The position numbers and the translations under genes were made by a program. Under the pieces are notes generated by a model that saw only the letters and a program-made list of their open reading frames with translations, made no database searches and was not told the origin of the DNA. From Lachnoanaerobaculum saburreum DSM 3986 (GTDB lineage Bacteria; Bacillota; Clostridia; Lachnospirales; Lachnospiraceae): a stretch of DNA of 64,000 nt. The DNA lies in assembly GCF_000185385.1 (NCBI RefSeq), contig NZ_GL622296.1:1-64000 (forward strand). The letters run 5' to 3'. Shown piece after piece: positions 45,075-52,619 of the stretch (the first letter of the stretch is position 1; each line of letters starts with the position of its first letter).

Positions 45075-46475
45075 TGGCTTACCTCTACTTTCTTTCACAC
45101 TACTCTTTCTTATGGAGGCAACTGCTACATAATTTAAATATGGTATATCTTGCCGTATGCACCACTTTTGCAACTACTTTTAGCAACTTTAAACGAATAG
45201 TATTGATTTGCAGCTTCCTCATATTTGAAGAGAATACAAGTCGTCTAAACCAATTAAACAGGTTATAGGCAAGAACATGCACCTGTAGACGATTTGCATT
45301 TACTACCTTGGAGCGACTGCTTACTGAGGAAAAATCAAATCCTGATTTTCCTTCCTTTATAAAGTTTTCCATCTTACCTCTACCACAATAAAACTGAATT
45401 ACCTGATGTGGTTGTGATTCCATTGTAGTAACAACAAAAGTATATAGGTGAATAAACTGATTATAGGGTTTTTCTACTTTGAAAACTACTCTCCTTGGAT
45501 GAGACCAACTTCCTGCCTGATAATAGAACTCACCATATTCCACCATATAATCTGTCTGATTTTCACGGGATACCCTAAATAGTGCCGCATCAGCATCTGC
45601 AACATATTCTATAAGAGTTTGATTTTGCTTTAAACGAATAGCATACTTACAGTCATTATCTTCACATGCTTTGTATAGATCAGGAGAAGCAAATCCGCTA
45701 TCTCCACGAAGATAAAGAGGGAGCGATGGATATTTTGCACGGTATTCCTGCAACAGTGGAATCATGAATTTGTCAGCATCATTACTGCAATACTGTGTGC
45801 CGTTACGAAGTTCAGCCTTTAAAAGATCACCTGTGATTTTGTCATAGCAAAGTAATGGATGATAACCGTGAGCCTGATAATGAAAGTTAAAGCCTTCGCC
45901 TTCCTGCTTGCCATAAGTGTTAAGCAGTGTAGAATCAAGGTCAAACAACATATGCCCCGGTGTCTTAATAGAATAGACAATATCTCGCATTTTTGCATTT
46001 ATAGAATCAAGCTGTGCAAGAGTATCGTTGTCCATTCTATTCCAAAAACGAGATAATGTAGGTTGAGAGGCCAAGGCCTCTTTTTCCAAAATAGAGGTTA
46101 ATACCGGATCATTAGTCAGTTCATCTGAACAATCATCATTAAAATAGGCTGCTATAATTTGGTAGAGCATCTGCATAAGGTTATCAGAATATGGATGAAT
46201 ACGGCTGTTTGTATGGTCATTGGTTTTGAAGAGCTTTTTCACAAGCTTTATAAGACCTACCTTTGCAGCGAATTCTTTGATGAGAAGTAGCCCTCCATCA
46301 GAAGAGAGATTTCCGCTGTTAAAATTTATTTTTATTGCTTTCAAGTGAAATAGTGTTTAAAATTGACATATAAGGACTTCCTTTCCTTGGCATTGTTTTT
46401 TCCACATTAATTTTACCAAGAAAGAGGTCCTTTTTACATTCACTTTTTAGGTGAAAGTAAGAAGGTTTTGTAAAT
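45075..46475 (-). mobile_element. IS1380-family insertion sequence
   Basis: Approximate limits. Both flanks of the transposase gene contain related ACTTTC-TTCAC/CTTACTTTCACC motifs in inverse orientation (about 45080 and 46460), which may be the terminal repeats. Exact ends and target duplication were not resolved. Confidence 0.5.
45100..46344 (-). CDS. IS1380-family transposase
   Basis: 414 residues, unbroken. The N-terminal FNSGNLSSDGGLLLIKEFA and the DDE region are characteristic: HMLFDLDSTLLNTYGKQEG, LYLRGDSGFASPDLYKACED and CGRGKMENFIKEGKSGFDF. The frame is intact and the length normal, so it may be active. It reads leftward between the IS110 relic and the inverted repeat. Confidence 0.9.
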   Translation of the reverse strand: MKAIKINFNSGNLSSDGGLLLIKEFAAKVGLIKLVKKLFKTNDHTNSRIHPYSDNLMQMLYQIIAAYFNDDCSDELTNDPVLTSILEKEALASQPTLSRFWNRMDNDTLAQLDSINAKMRDIVYSIKTPGHMLFDLDSTLLNTYGKQEGEGFNFHYQAHGYHPLLCYDKITGDLLKAELRNGTQYCSNDADKFMIPLLQEYRAKYPSLPLYLRGDSGFASPDLYKACEDNDCKYAIRLKQNQTLIEYVADADAALFRVSRENQTDYMVEYGEFYYQAGSWSHPRRVVFKVEKPYNQFIHLYTFVVTTMESQPHQVIQFYCGRGKMENFIKEGKSGFDFSSVSSRSKVVNANRLQVHVLAYNLFNWFRRLVFSSNMRKLQINTIRLKLLKVVAKVVHTARYTIFKLCSSCLHKKE

Positions 46476-46539
46476 GCAGTAATTATGCGGCTCTTAGCTA
46501 TAGAAGCAACTATGTTATGAATAATTTAGAAAAAATGCT

Positions 46540-47186
46540 GAGATTGGTAATACCCAACCCAAACATTAATCATACAATTTTATTTCCTGACAGGGCTTTT
46601 ATTACATATTGATTTGTCAAATTAAAGTGATATCAAGTTAACACAACAAATTGATTATTACAATATGCTTAATATACTACCAAAAGAGAGGGTGTGTTTT
46701 ATAGCATATTGCACAAGGAATATCCGTGATACTGCACAATATTCCTTGATATTTCTATGCAATACACCAAAAGTGCTTTTTAAATCTTAAGTATTAATGT
46801 AATCTATTGTCAAAATAGGCATAGTTGGTATAATAGAACCATCAAATGTTTTTCATGGTTTTTGGTTTGGTATCTGATGTAATCTATGGGAAATGCACTT
46901 TCCGCTCTAATTAATCTAAGTTTCTAAAAAGTTCTAAAAACCATGATATAGTCGGTGCATCGACTTTGGGCACGTAGCTGTACAGTCAAGTGTATAACAG
47001 ATTGCTTGGCTGTACAGTTGCGTATAGGTATTTTAAGATAGAGTCGGTTGAATTTCTTTGGTATAATAAAGGAGAAGGGTATGAAAAGTAAGGATATAAC
47101 ACAGAAGATGCTTGAAAGATATAATGATGTATTTGCAGATATATTAAATGTATTGTTATTTAACGGTAAGAGGATAATAGAAGAAA
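46540..47186. repeat. 0.65-kb inverted repeat, right copy
   Basis: Inverse copy of 37853-38501. It runs from the ISL3-type end (46540-46582) through the same upstream region to the first 36 codons of the Rpn gene, where it is cut by the ISL3 element at 47187. Apart from that gene start it holds no gene. Differences from the left copy are scattered single bases and small indels. Confidence 0.9.
47080..47186 (+). pseudogene. Rpn-family nuclease, 5' fragment cut by ISL3
   Basis: Starts MKSKDITQKMLERYNDVFADILNVLLFNGKR, equal to the copy at 37958 except for a few residues, with GGAGAAGGG before the ATG. Homology stops after AGAAGAAA at 47186, exactly where the ISL3 end begins. The rest of the gene is not found on the other side of the IS. 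Confidence 0.8.
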
Positions 47187-48628
47187 GGTTGTATAATTAA
47201 TGTTGGGGTTGGGTATTACAATTCTCAACATTTTTTATTATAATAAAAAACCTCCAAGTCCCCAGTTCAACACAAAAACTATACTTGGAGGAGGTGTCCA
47301 TATGAACGACCTGAATAAGATTTTAGGCATTTATGATATAAAAGTCAATGTTAATTGTGTAAAAGACGATGATATCTCGTTTCTTATTACAACCGACCCT
47401 AAACCACATAAATGTCCGCAATGCAATAATGCAACTGCTAAGGTACACGATTACAGAACTCAAAAGATTAAAGATATACCTTTTCAAAATAAATCTTGTA
47501 CCTTACGCCTTAAAAAGAGACATTATCATTGTCCTAACTGTGGCAAACACTTTTATGAATCATATGATTTCATTTCAAGGTATCTGCATAGAACTCAAAG
47601 ACTGACCAAGTTTATTACTCATTCTTTCTATGACTCGATAAACATTAAGCATGCATCTGTCCGAGCTAATGTCTCTACCCACACTGTATATAAAGTACTT
47701 GGCACTCTTAACAATTCATCTGATAGGATTGGAGAAGCTATATCAATAAATGAGTTTAAAGGTAATGTAGGAACTGAAAAGTATCAAACTATCGTTGTCG
47801 ATCCTATAAAACATAAGGTATTAGATATACTCTACTCCAGAAAGAGTACATGTTTGGTTGAATATTTTAAGTCTCTTGATAAGTCTAAACGTATGAATGT
47901 AAAATATTTCTCATGCGATATGAATAAGACTTTCATAGATATGGCTAAAACATATTTTCCAAATGCTAAAATAGTTATTGACAGGTACCATTTTATAAGG
48001 CAGGTATATTGGGCTCTTGAGAATGTAAGAAAGAATGTGCAAAAGAACATGTCAAAGACTCTTAGAAGGTACTACAAGCGAAGCAGGCACATCATAACGA
48101 CAAGAGAATCAATTCTGTCTGAAGAAAATAAGGCAACACTTAGACTAATGTTAGAGTATTCAGAAGACTTAAGGAAAGCATATTTCATAAAAGAGCTGTT
48201 TATCAAGCTACTTGATGAAAAATCATACTCAAAACAACGAGTGCTCCTTCACGAATGGCTGCTTGAGGTAGAAAGTTCCGGTATAAAAGAGTTTAATGCA
48301 GCAATCACAGCATTCAGAAATAATTACAAATACATCTTAAATTCACTTAAGTACCGACATATATCAAATGGACCTACAGAAGGGTTTAATAACAAGATAA
48401 AAGTACTTAAAAGAATATCTTATGGTGTACGTAACTTTAAATATTTTAGGAATAGAATTTTAATGGCAACAGGTTAAAAAATGACCGGGGACGAGGTCTT
48501 TTTGTTGTGCAAAAAAATATTTATCAGATTTTAAATATATCCTGCCCGACAAAATAGTAAGTACAAAAAATTTCAAATATAAAAAGTGGGCTGAAAAATC
48601 AACCCACCCCAACACTTGACAAAGAACC
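47187..48628 (+). mobile_element. ISL3-family insertion sequence, complete
   Basis: 1442 bp. The right end, read on the minus strand, is GGTTCTTTGTCAAGTGTTGG; the left end is GGTTGTATAATTAATGTTGG, so the inverted repeats share GGTT at the tip and the TGTTGGGGT core. The expected 8-bp target duplication is absent (AGAAGAAA on the left, TAATTTCC on the right), suggesting a deletion after insertion. Confidence 0.8.
47302..48477 (+). CDS. ISL3-family transposase
   Basis: 391 residues starting MNDLNKILGIYDIKVN, with GGAGGAGG seven bases upstream. The Zn-finger pair CPQCNNATAKVHDYRTQKI and CPNCGKHFYESYDFISRY lies in the first 100 residues. The DDE_Tnp_ISL3 core follows (YQTIVVDPIKHKVLDIL; FSCDMNKTFIDMAKTYFPNAKIVIDRYHF; NGPTEGFNNKIKVLKRISYG). 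Frame intact, so it may still be mobile. Confidence 0.92.
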   Translation: MNDLNKILGIYDIKVNVNCVKDDDISFLITTDPKPHKCPQCNNATAKVHDYRTQKIKDIPFQNKSCTLRLKKRHYHCPNCGKHFYESYDFISRYLHRTQRLTKFITHSFYDSINIKHASVRANVSTHTVYKVLGTLNNSSDRIGEAISINEFKGNVGTEKYQTIVVDPIKHKVLDILYSRKSTCLVEYFKSLDKSKRMNVKYFSCDMNKTFIDMAKTYFPNAKIVIDRYHFIRQVYWALENVRKNVQKNMSKTLRRYYKRSRHIITTRESILSEENKATLRLMLEYSEDLRKAYFIKELFIKLLDEKSYSKQRVLLHEWLLEVESSGIKEFNAAITAFRNNYKYILNSLKYRHISNGPTEGFNNKIKVLKRISYGVRNFKYFRNRILMATG

Positions 48629-48683
48629 TAATTTCCCTGCTCCAAATAAATTTATATTATAGCTCAATATATGCAATATCGAA

Positions 48684-49601
48684 TTATTTTACCCATCTTC
48701 CTGAAGCGTCAAGTCTATATCCGTCTGAAGTAGTTGTATTGCTTAACATTGCTCCTGACGGACTCATGTAGTACCAATCATTTCCTGACTGTACCCAGCC
48801 TGTAGCCATAGCACCTGAAGGATTCATGTAATACCAGTCATTTCCTGACTGTACCCAACCTGTAAGCATTGCTCCGCTTGCATTAAAGAAGTACCATACT
48901 CCGTCTATTTGTCTCCAGCTTGTAGCAATATATCCATCTCCGTCAAAGAAGTACCATATGCCGTCAACCTGCTTCCATGTATTAGTTACATAGCTTCCGT
49001 TAGATTCTTTATACTTCCATCCTCTATCAGTGTTTTCCCAACCCTGAGATGATGTATTTGCAGATGAACCCATATCTACATAAAAGTAACCTACTCTATT
49101 TGCATTTTTTTCATTGAAGTAGCTTCCCTCAAAATCATATGGGAGTGCAGCATTTCTACCTGTGTCCTTAGAAAAAGATATTATAACATCCTGTCCGGTA
49201 TATGCTTTATATCTGCTTCTTTGTAATATAGGGTCACCAATACTATAATTACTTATTGTAAGTGGTGAATACTCCGTTGCTCTTTCCAGAGACAATGCAG
49301 GAGCTGCAAAAGCCGAATTCTTATAGTTAAACATAATAATATTATTTTCTTTATTAATTGCTCCCGAAGGATCATAGAAATATGTCTGCATATACTTTGA
49401 ATCGCCCACATTCATACTTAGAACAGCATCTTTCGTAATAACCGGCATGGTTATCTCTGTTCCAAGCGGTGAGGTCCAAGTGTAAGTCCTTCCGGTATCT
49501 CCGCTTTTTATTGTGACATCAGGATTGCTTGATGTAAAAGCAAATGCATTAAAGCACATAAGCGCAGAAAAAGCTGCTGTCAATAAAAATAGTTTCTTCA
49601 T
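48684..49601 (-). CDS. Secreted cell-wall-binding-repeat protein
   Basis: 305 residues. Signal peptide (about 1-21, KKLFLLTAAFSALMCFNAFAF), an N-terminal domain of unknown function (about 22-170), then five aromatic wall/glucan-binding repeats (GIWYFFDGDGYIATSW, GVWYFFNASGAMLTGW, and two nearly identical NDWYYMNPSGAM copies). No catalytic domain. AAAGGAG precedes the ATG. A truncated, frameshifted paralogue lies at 32108-32738. The promoter at 49857-49885 implies a leader of about 250 bases. Confidence 0.85.
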   Translation of the reverse strand: MKKLFLLTAAFSALMCFNAFAFTSSNPDVTIKSGDTGRTYTWTSPLGTEITMPVITKDAVLSMNVGDSKYMQTYFYDPSGAINKENNIIMFNYKNSAFAAPALSLERATEYSPLTISNYSIGDPILQRSRYKAYTGQDVIISFSKDTGRNAALPYDFEGSYFNEKNANRVGYFYVDMGSSANTSSQGWENTDRGWKYKESNGSYVTNTWKQVDGIWYFFDGDGYIATSWRQIDGVWYFFNASGAMLTGWVQSGNDWYYMNPSGAMATGWVQSGNDWYYMSPSGAMLSNTTTSDGYRLDASGRWVK

Positions 49602-49856
49602 AAATACTCCTTTCAGCCATACCCGTCTTACTTAACTATACTTATATCTCACCTGGTAACAGTAATGAACCGCTACCTAGATATCTACGAAAAAGAAATG
49701 GATATAACTAAAAAATATATTTTCTAATAGTTTATAAAACTATAGAATACAATTATATACTCTTAACTTTCATTTTGTCCTTACTTACACAATACCAACT
49801 TTTCACATATAAAGGACTCCGGTACAATATCTCTCTTCTCAAAACTTTATGCAACG

Positions 49857-49885
49857 ATTATATATATGTATATATATATTGTCAA
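49857..49885 (-). promoter_or_regulatory. Strong promoter of the cell-wall-binding gene
   Basis: Minus-strand TTGACA (49880-49885), 17-base TA-repeat spacer and TATAAT (49857-49862): a perfect consensus. The resulting leader (49602-49850) contains no ORF but includes GGTAGCGG...TTACC (about 49645-49680), a small stem-like segment. Confidence 0.75.
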
Positions 49886-50050
49886 TATTGACTTATATAT
49901 CTTAATATAAAATTAAAATTTCATATTCTTTGCTTGTATTTTATCCGATATATTTTCAGGTTCTACGCTCAATATCTCATTTCATAGCATTTGTTATCAT
50001 TGACAGGATATGCACTTATTAAACTCATTTAATAAAATCTACTTACATTT

Positions 50051-50326
50051 TGGTAAACTACGGCAAAGTTCTCAATTATGTCCAAAATTGTGTCTTTTAC
50101 CGAGATACTGCACTCAGAAATTAGTCAAATAAGAATATTTCCGTTCCATGGCTAATTGCAATGGCTTTAAATGCTACTATAATCACTGAAGAAAGTACAA
50201 TTAACATAGGGCTTTCAACAAAAAATCCGTCAAGAAACACTAAAGTTTCTGATGTCAAAAAACATTTTGGAGTAAAGTGTGAAAATCTGTTTTACTTTAT
50301 GATATGAATGAAGTTTGTGCTTTAAA
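50051..50326 (+). pseudogene. Decayed C-terminal half of a DUF4411 PIN gene
   Basis: Reading with stops gives VNYGKVLNYVQNCVFYRD, then PWLIAMALNATIITEEST and GLSTKNPSRNTKVSDVKK, then FGVKCENLFYFM, closely following the intact PIN protein at 35473. The 5' half is gone, and at least two in-frame stops occur. It lies next to the intact cell-wall gene just as the intact PIN gene lies near the broken cell-wall gene, so the two loci are duplicates with opposite decay. Confidence 0.85.
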
Positions 50327-50385
50327 TTCTCACAATAGAAACAACCGTACTGCCTTGGTAGAAGAATTAATATTTAAATGTAAAG

Positions 50386-50414
50386 GGATTTGAATCAATA
50401 AACGGTTCAAATCC
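50386..50414. terminator. Hairpin, second copy of the 32001 element
   Basis: GGATTTGAA (50386-50394) and TTCAAATCC (50406-50414) form a 9-bp stem followed by ATTTTATA. Shares sequence with 32001-32027. Confidence 0.55.
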
Positions 50415-50438
50415 ATTTTATATACTAAATTTATTTTC

Positions 50439-50657
50439 CTAAAATATCTTCACTCTCTTACCGGTTATTTCATCTATTTTGTAGAAATAATCCTTTACTA
50501 TCCCTTTCTCATATCCACTGATATCTGCTGTTGGATACAGCTCATTCAGGTGCTTTCTTACTTCCATATCTCCTGCGTCAAGCCCTTTAAATTCATACCT
50601 TCTTTTATCCCACTCTTCATATGTGATTATTTTCATAAATTCTTCTTTCAAACTCAT
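50439..50657 (-). CDS. Small protein, unknown function
   Basis: 72 residues (or 65 from the internal ATG at 50636, which gives MKIITYEEWDKRRYEFKGLDAGD). Acidic, soluble, with KHLNELYPTADISGYEKG near the middle. A decayed relative seems to lie at 51362-51555 (similar 'HLDSLYPK...GFENG' pattern). No clear ribosome site for either start. Function not recognised. Confidence 0.5.
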   Translation of the reverse strand: MSLKEEFMKIITYEEWDKRRYEFKGLDAGDMEVRKHLNELYPTADISGYEKGIVKDYFYKIDEITGKRVKIF

Positions 50658-50704
50658 AATACTTACCTATATAAATTTTTATATGATATTTTTACTCAAT
50701 ACCA

Positions 50705-50935
50705 TTATAGTAATTCTTTCTCTAAATCAAAGTCCAACCCAATTTCCTCTAAACTTATTTCTCTTACACTAAGTTCTGTCCTTAAAATATCCAATATTTC
50801 ATAGTATGCCAATGCTCTTCCGTCCTTAAAACTGTCTTTTTTATCATCTTTTGATTCTTTGACTGCTTCTCTCGCTCTTTCTACTATTCTTCCCACAATA
50901 TAGGCTATTCCATCAATACTTATGTTATCGGCCAT
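50705..50935 (-). CDS. Small acidic protein, unknown function
   Basis: 76 residues, probably all helical, with GRIVERAREAVKESKDDKKDSFKDGRALAYYEILDILRTEL. GGAGG lies five bases before the ATG and overlaps the stop region of the frameshifted gene upstream at 50947, so the genes were once co-transcribed. Function not recognised. Confidence 0.6.
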   Translation of the reverse strand: MADNISIDGIAYIVGRIVERAREAVKESKDDKKDSFKDGRALAYYEILDILRTELSVREISLEEIGLDFDLEKELL

Positions 50936-50946
50936 ATTCTCCTCCT

Positions 50947-51118
50947 TTACTCAAATATCTTTAACAGCTTCTCAATGGTGTTTCGTGCTTTCTTCCGATA
51001 GTAATATTTTCTCTTTTAAAATATTTTGCAATTTTTTCAGCTCTTCTTCTGCCGAAATTCTCTCGTAATTCCGAAAATAAATTCTGTTTTTATCATTTTT
51101 AAGTAAAAAAGTTTTCAT
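50947..51118 (-). pseudogene. Small helical protein gene with a one-base frameshift
   Basis: Opens MKTFLLKNDKNRIYFRNYER, then SAEEELKKLQNILKEK. Removing one A from the run at 51007-51010 continues YYYRKKARNTIEKLLKIFE and stops at 50947, right before the next ribosome site. As sequenced it ends early after 47 codons. GGAGG lies upstream of its ATG. Confidence 0.55.
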
Positions 51119-51143
51119 TATGATATACAAACCTCCGTAAGAA

Positions 51144-51322
51144 TTACTTTACCACAATATTGTCATCCCACTCGACGATTTCAAACATATCAGGAGGATA
51201 CAAATAATCGTCACCTGAATCATCTATAATTCTATACCAACCACGTTCTATAGATATTACATCATAAATCTTATTATTTGTTAATGCTAAAAATCTGTTT
51301 TACCAAGCCATTTAACCTTCAT
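51144..51322 (-). pseudogene. Small conserved-looking gene with a one-base frameshift
   Basis: Opens MKVKWLGKTDF at 51322; adding one T to the run at 51289-51293 gives LALTNNKIYDVISIERGWYR, then DDSGDDYLYPPDMFEIVE, ending at 51144. Proteins with the pattern 'GWYRI-DDSG-DYLYPP--FEIVE' are common hypothetical proteins in Clostridia. As sequenced it is out of frame. Confidence 0.55.
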
Positions 51323-51361
51323 TTCTTTATTCAAATCACCTTTTATTTACAAAGTTCACAA

Positions 51362-51555
51362 TCAGGTATATAACCTATCTCTATCTCCTTTTCTCGGATC
51401 CTCACCCTCTTTAGGCTTAGGATATACTTCTGTAAATATTCCATTCTCAAATCCAATGCTATGTATTAATTTCGGATACAAACTATCTAAATGGTCTATA
51501 ATATCTCTGTCTCTAAAATTTAGACTTTTAAATTCCTCTCTCCAAATATATTATT
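51362..51555 (-). pseudogene. Remnant of a small protein gene
   Basis: An open stretch without a start codon reads GEEFKSLNFRDRDIIDHLDSLYPK, then GFENGIFTEVYPKPKEGED and ends at 51362. The layout resembles the small protein at 50439. Upstream start lost. Confidence 0.4.
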
Positions 51556-51690
51556 CGCAGCAATTCATTTTGGCAACTTACTTTCATTTTATCATCTATT
51601 CATAGCGTTTCAACTAATGTTTTTATTAATTATTGTAAATCACCCTTTACTTTGATTGTATTTAAATTAATTACTGGCGTAAATAACAAA
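51556..51690. other. Gene-free AT-rich stretch
   Basis: No ORF with a ribosome site or RNA structure recognised. It lies between a small-gene remnant and a hairpin. Confidence 0.4.
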
Positions 51691-51715
51691 AGAGACACCT
51701 ATATCAAGTGTCTCT
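51691..51715 (-). terminator. Hairpin after a short leftward remnant
   Basis: AGAGACAC (51691-51698) with GTGTCTCT (51708-51715). On the minus strand it is followed by TTTTGTTATTT, a usable terminator. Confidence 0.6.
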
Positions 51716-51717
51716 AT

Positions 51718-51850
51718 ACTTCCATTTTATCTATAGGAAAGTAAGTCGGAGTTGCACCGGCCTTTTCCCCGTAGGGCTGTATACCTCCTATACGATTACC
51801 TTCCGGTTGTATTATCTCATAATTATCAGAAATTGTCAATTCCTAATATA
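51718..51850 (-). pseudogene. C-terminal remnant of an unknown protein
   Basis: A reading stretch, ISDNYEIIQPEGNRIGGIQP, then YGEKAGATPTYFPIDKMEV, ends at a stop just before the hairpin at 51691. It is cut by a stop codon upstream. Codon use and the terminator suggest it is the true end of a lost gene. Family not recognised. Confidence 0.4.
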
Positions 51851-52071
51851 TATGAAAAACGCACACTTCTTCTTATAATTTTTTTTTTTAGTGTTTCATA
51901 TTTACAAATAAAGTTATATAATTACACTATCTTAATATAAAAGGCGTTCCGGAGATTAGAGAGTTATAGATCTTAGTGGGCTAATCAACATAAACAGGAA
52001 TTGATTAAAATGTGGGAAACTCAGGAGTTTACAGAACTTCCACCATTAGGATAAATAGAAAGGTTATATAT

Positions 52072-52347
52072 ATGTTTCATACTATTAAAAGTATAAAACC
52101 ATTAAATGATTATATCTTACTTGCTACATTTACTGACAACACAGTAAAAATATATGACGTAAAGCCACTTTTTACTACTATAGATGCCTTCAAGTCATTA
52201 CAGCATACTCCGGGCTTATTTGAACAGGTAAAAGTAGATGTCGGTGGATATGGTATCTCTTGGAATGATTATTTGGATTTATCATGTGATGACATACGGG
52301 AAAAAGTAATAATACAAGACAAAGAAAAGATATTTAAATACGCTTAA
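52072..52347 (+). CDS. DUF2442 protein
   Basis: 91 residues: MFHTIKSIKPLNDYILLATF, then VKIYDVKPLF and GYGISWNDYLDLSCDDI, matching DUF2442, a small beta-rich family common on mobile elements and often partnered with DUF4160. No DUF4160 gene is seen here. AAAGG precedes the ATG at 52072; the longer in-frame start at 52012 lacks a ribosome site. It ends just before the TGCGACA repeats. Confidence 0.75.
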   Translation: MFHTIKSIKPLNDYILLATFTDNTVKIYDVKPLFTTIDAFKSLQHTPGLFEQVKVDVGGYGISWNDYLDLSCDDIREKVIIQDKEKIFKYA

Positions 52348-52351
52348 TCTA

Positions 52352-52397
52352 TGCGACAAAATTGCGACATTAGGAAATTTGCGACACGTTTGCGATA
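52352..52397. repeat. TGCGACA repeats beside the tRNA-Lys fragment
   Basis: TGCGACA at 52352, 52363 and 52380, and TGCGATA at 52391: two pairs with 11-base spacing, as at 37258-37315. The downstream AATCAATGTACT and the terminator are also shared with the tRNA-Pro locus. No integrase is adjacent. Confidence 0.65.
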
Positions 52398-52450
52398 TAA
52401 AATTGTCGTAAATTTTGGTCAAATCAATGTACTACAATAAATCAAAAAAC

Positions 52451-52483
52451 GGCTCAAAGCCTTGTAAATCAAAGCTTTGAGCC
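52451..52483. terminator. Terminator next to the attachment junction
   Basis: GGCTCAAAGC (52451-52460) pairs with GCTTTGAGCC (52474-52483) in a perfect 10-bp stem, followed by TTTT on the plus strand and TTTTTTGAT on the minus strand. Counterpart of 37362-37406. Confidence 0.75.
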
Positions 52484-52495
52484 TTTTCACACTGA

Positions 52496-52540
52496 TGAGA
52501 CACCCGGGACTCGAACCCGGGACAACTTGATTAAAAGTCA
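52496..52540 (-). other. 3' fragment of tRNA-Lys: prophage attachment junction
   Basis: Minus-strand TGACTTTTAATCAAG is the right half of a TTT (Lys) anticodon arm, followed by the T arm CCGGG-TTCGAGT-CCCGG and acceptor GTGTCTC plus A. The 5' half of the tRNA is absent; prophage DNA starts instead. This is the expected duplicated core at the junction where 5' tRNA sequence has been displaced. The intact tRNA should lie at the far end of the prophage. Confidence 0.85.
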
Positions 52541-52580
52541 GTACTTTAAAGTACCTTTAAGCCTCGTAAATACTGACTTT
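52534..52580. repeat. Inverted repeats across the attachment junction
   Basis: AAAGTCAGTA (52534-52543) and TACTGACTTT (52571-52580) are perfect inverse copies, and a 14-base palindrome, GTACTTTAAAGTAC, lies at 52541-52554. They extend from the tRNA fragment into phage DNA. Confidence 0.75.
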
Positions 52581-52619
52581 CTTCTCATTATATTAGACAT
52601 TTATTAGACTTCGTATTTT

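Noticed and set aside
49645-49680. c-di-GMP-I riboswitch
   Set aside because: Only the GGTAGCGG/TTACC tail is similar; the conserved GGCAAACC and GACGCAAAGC blocks are absent.
51728-51835. Riboswitch between 51728 and 51835
   Set aside because: The GC-rich stretch is better explained as the coding remnant ending at 51718, since it reads as a protein C-terminus before a terminator.
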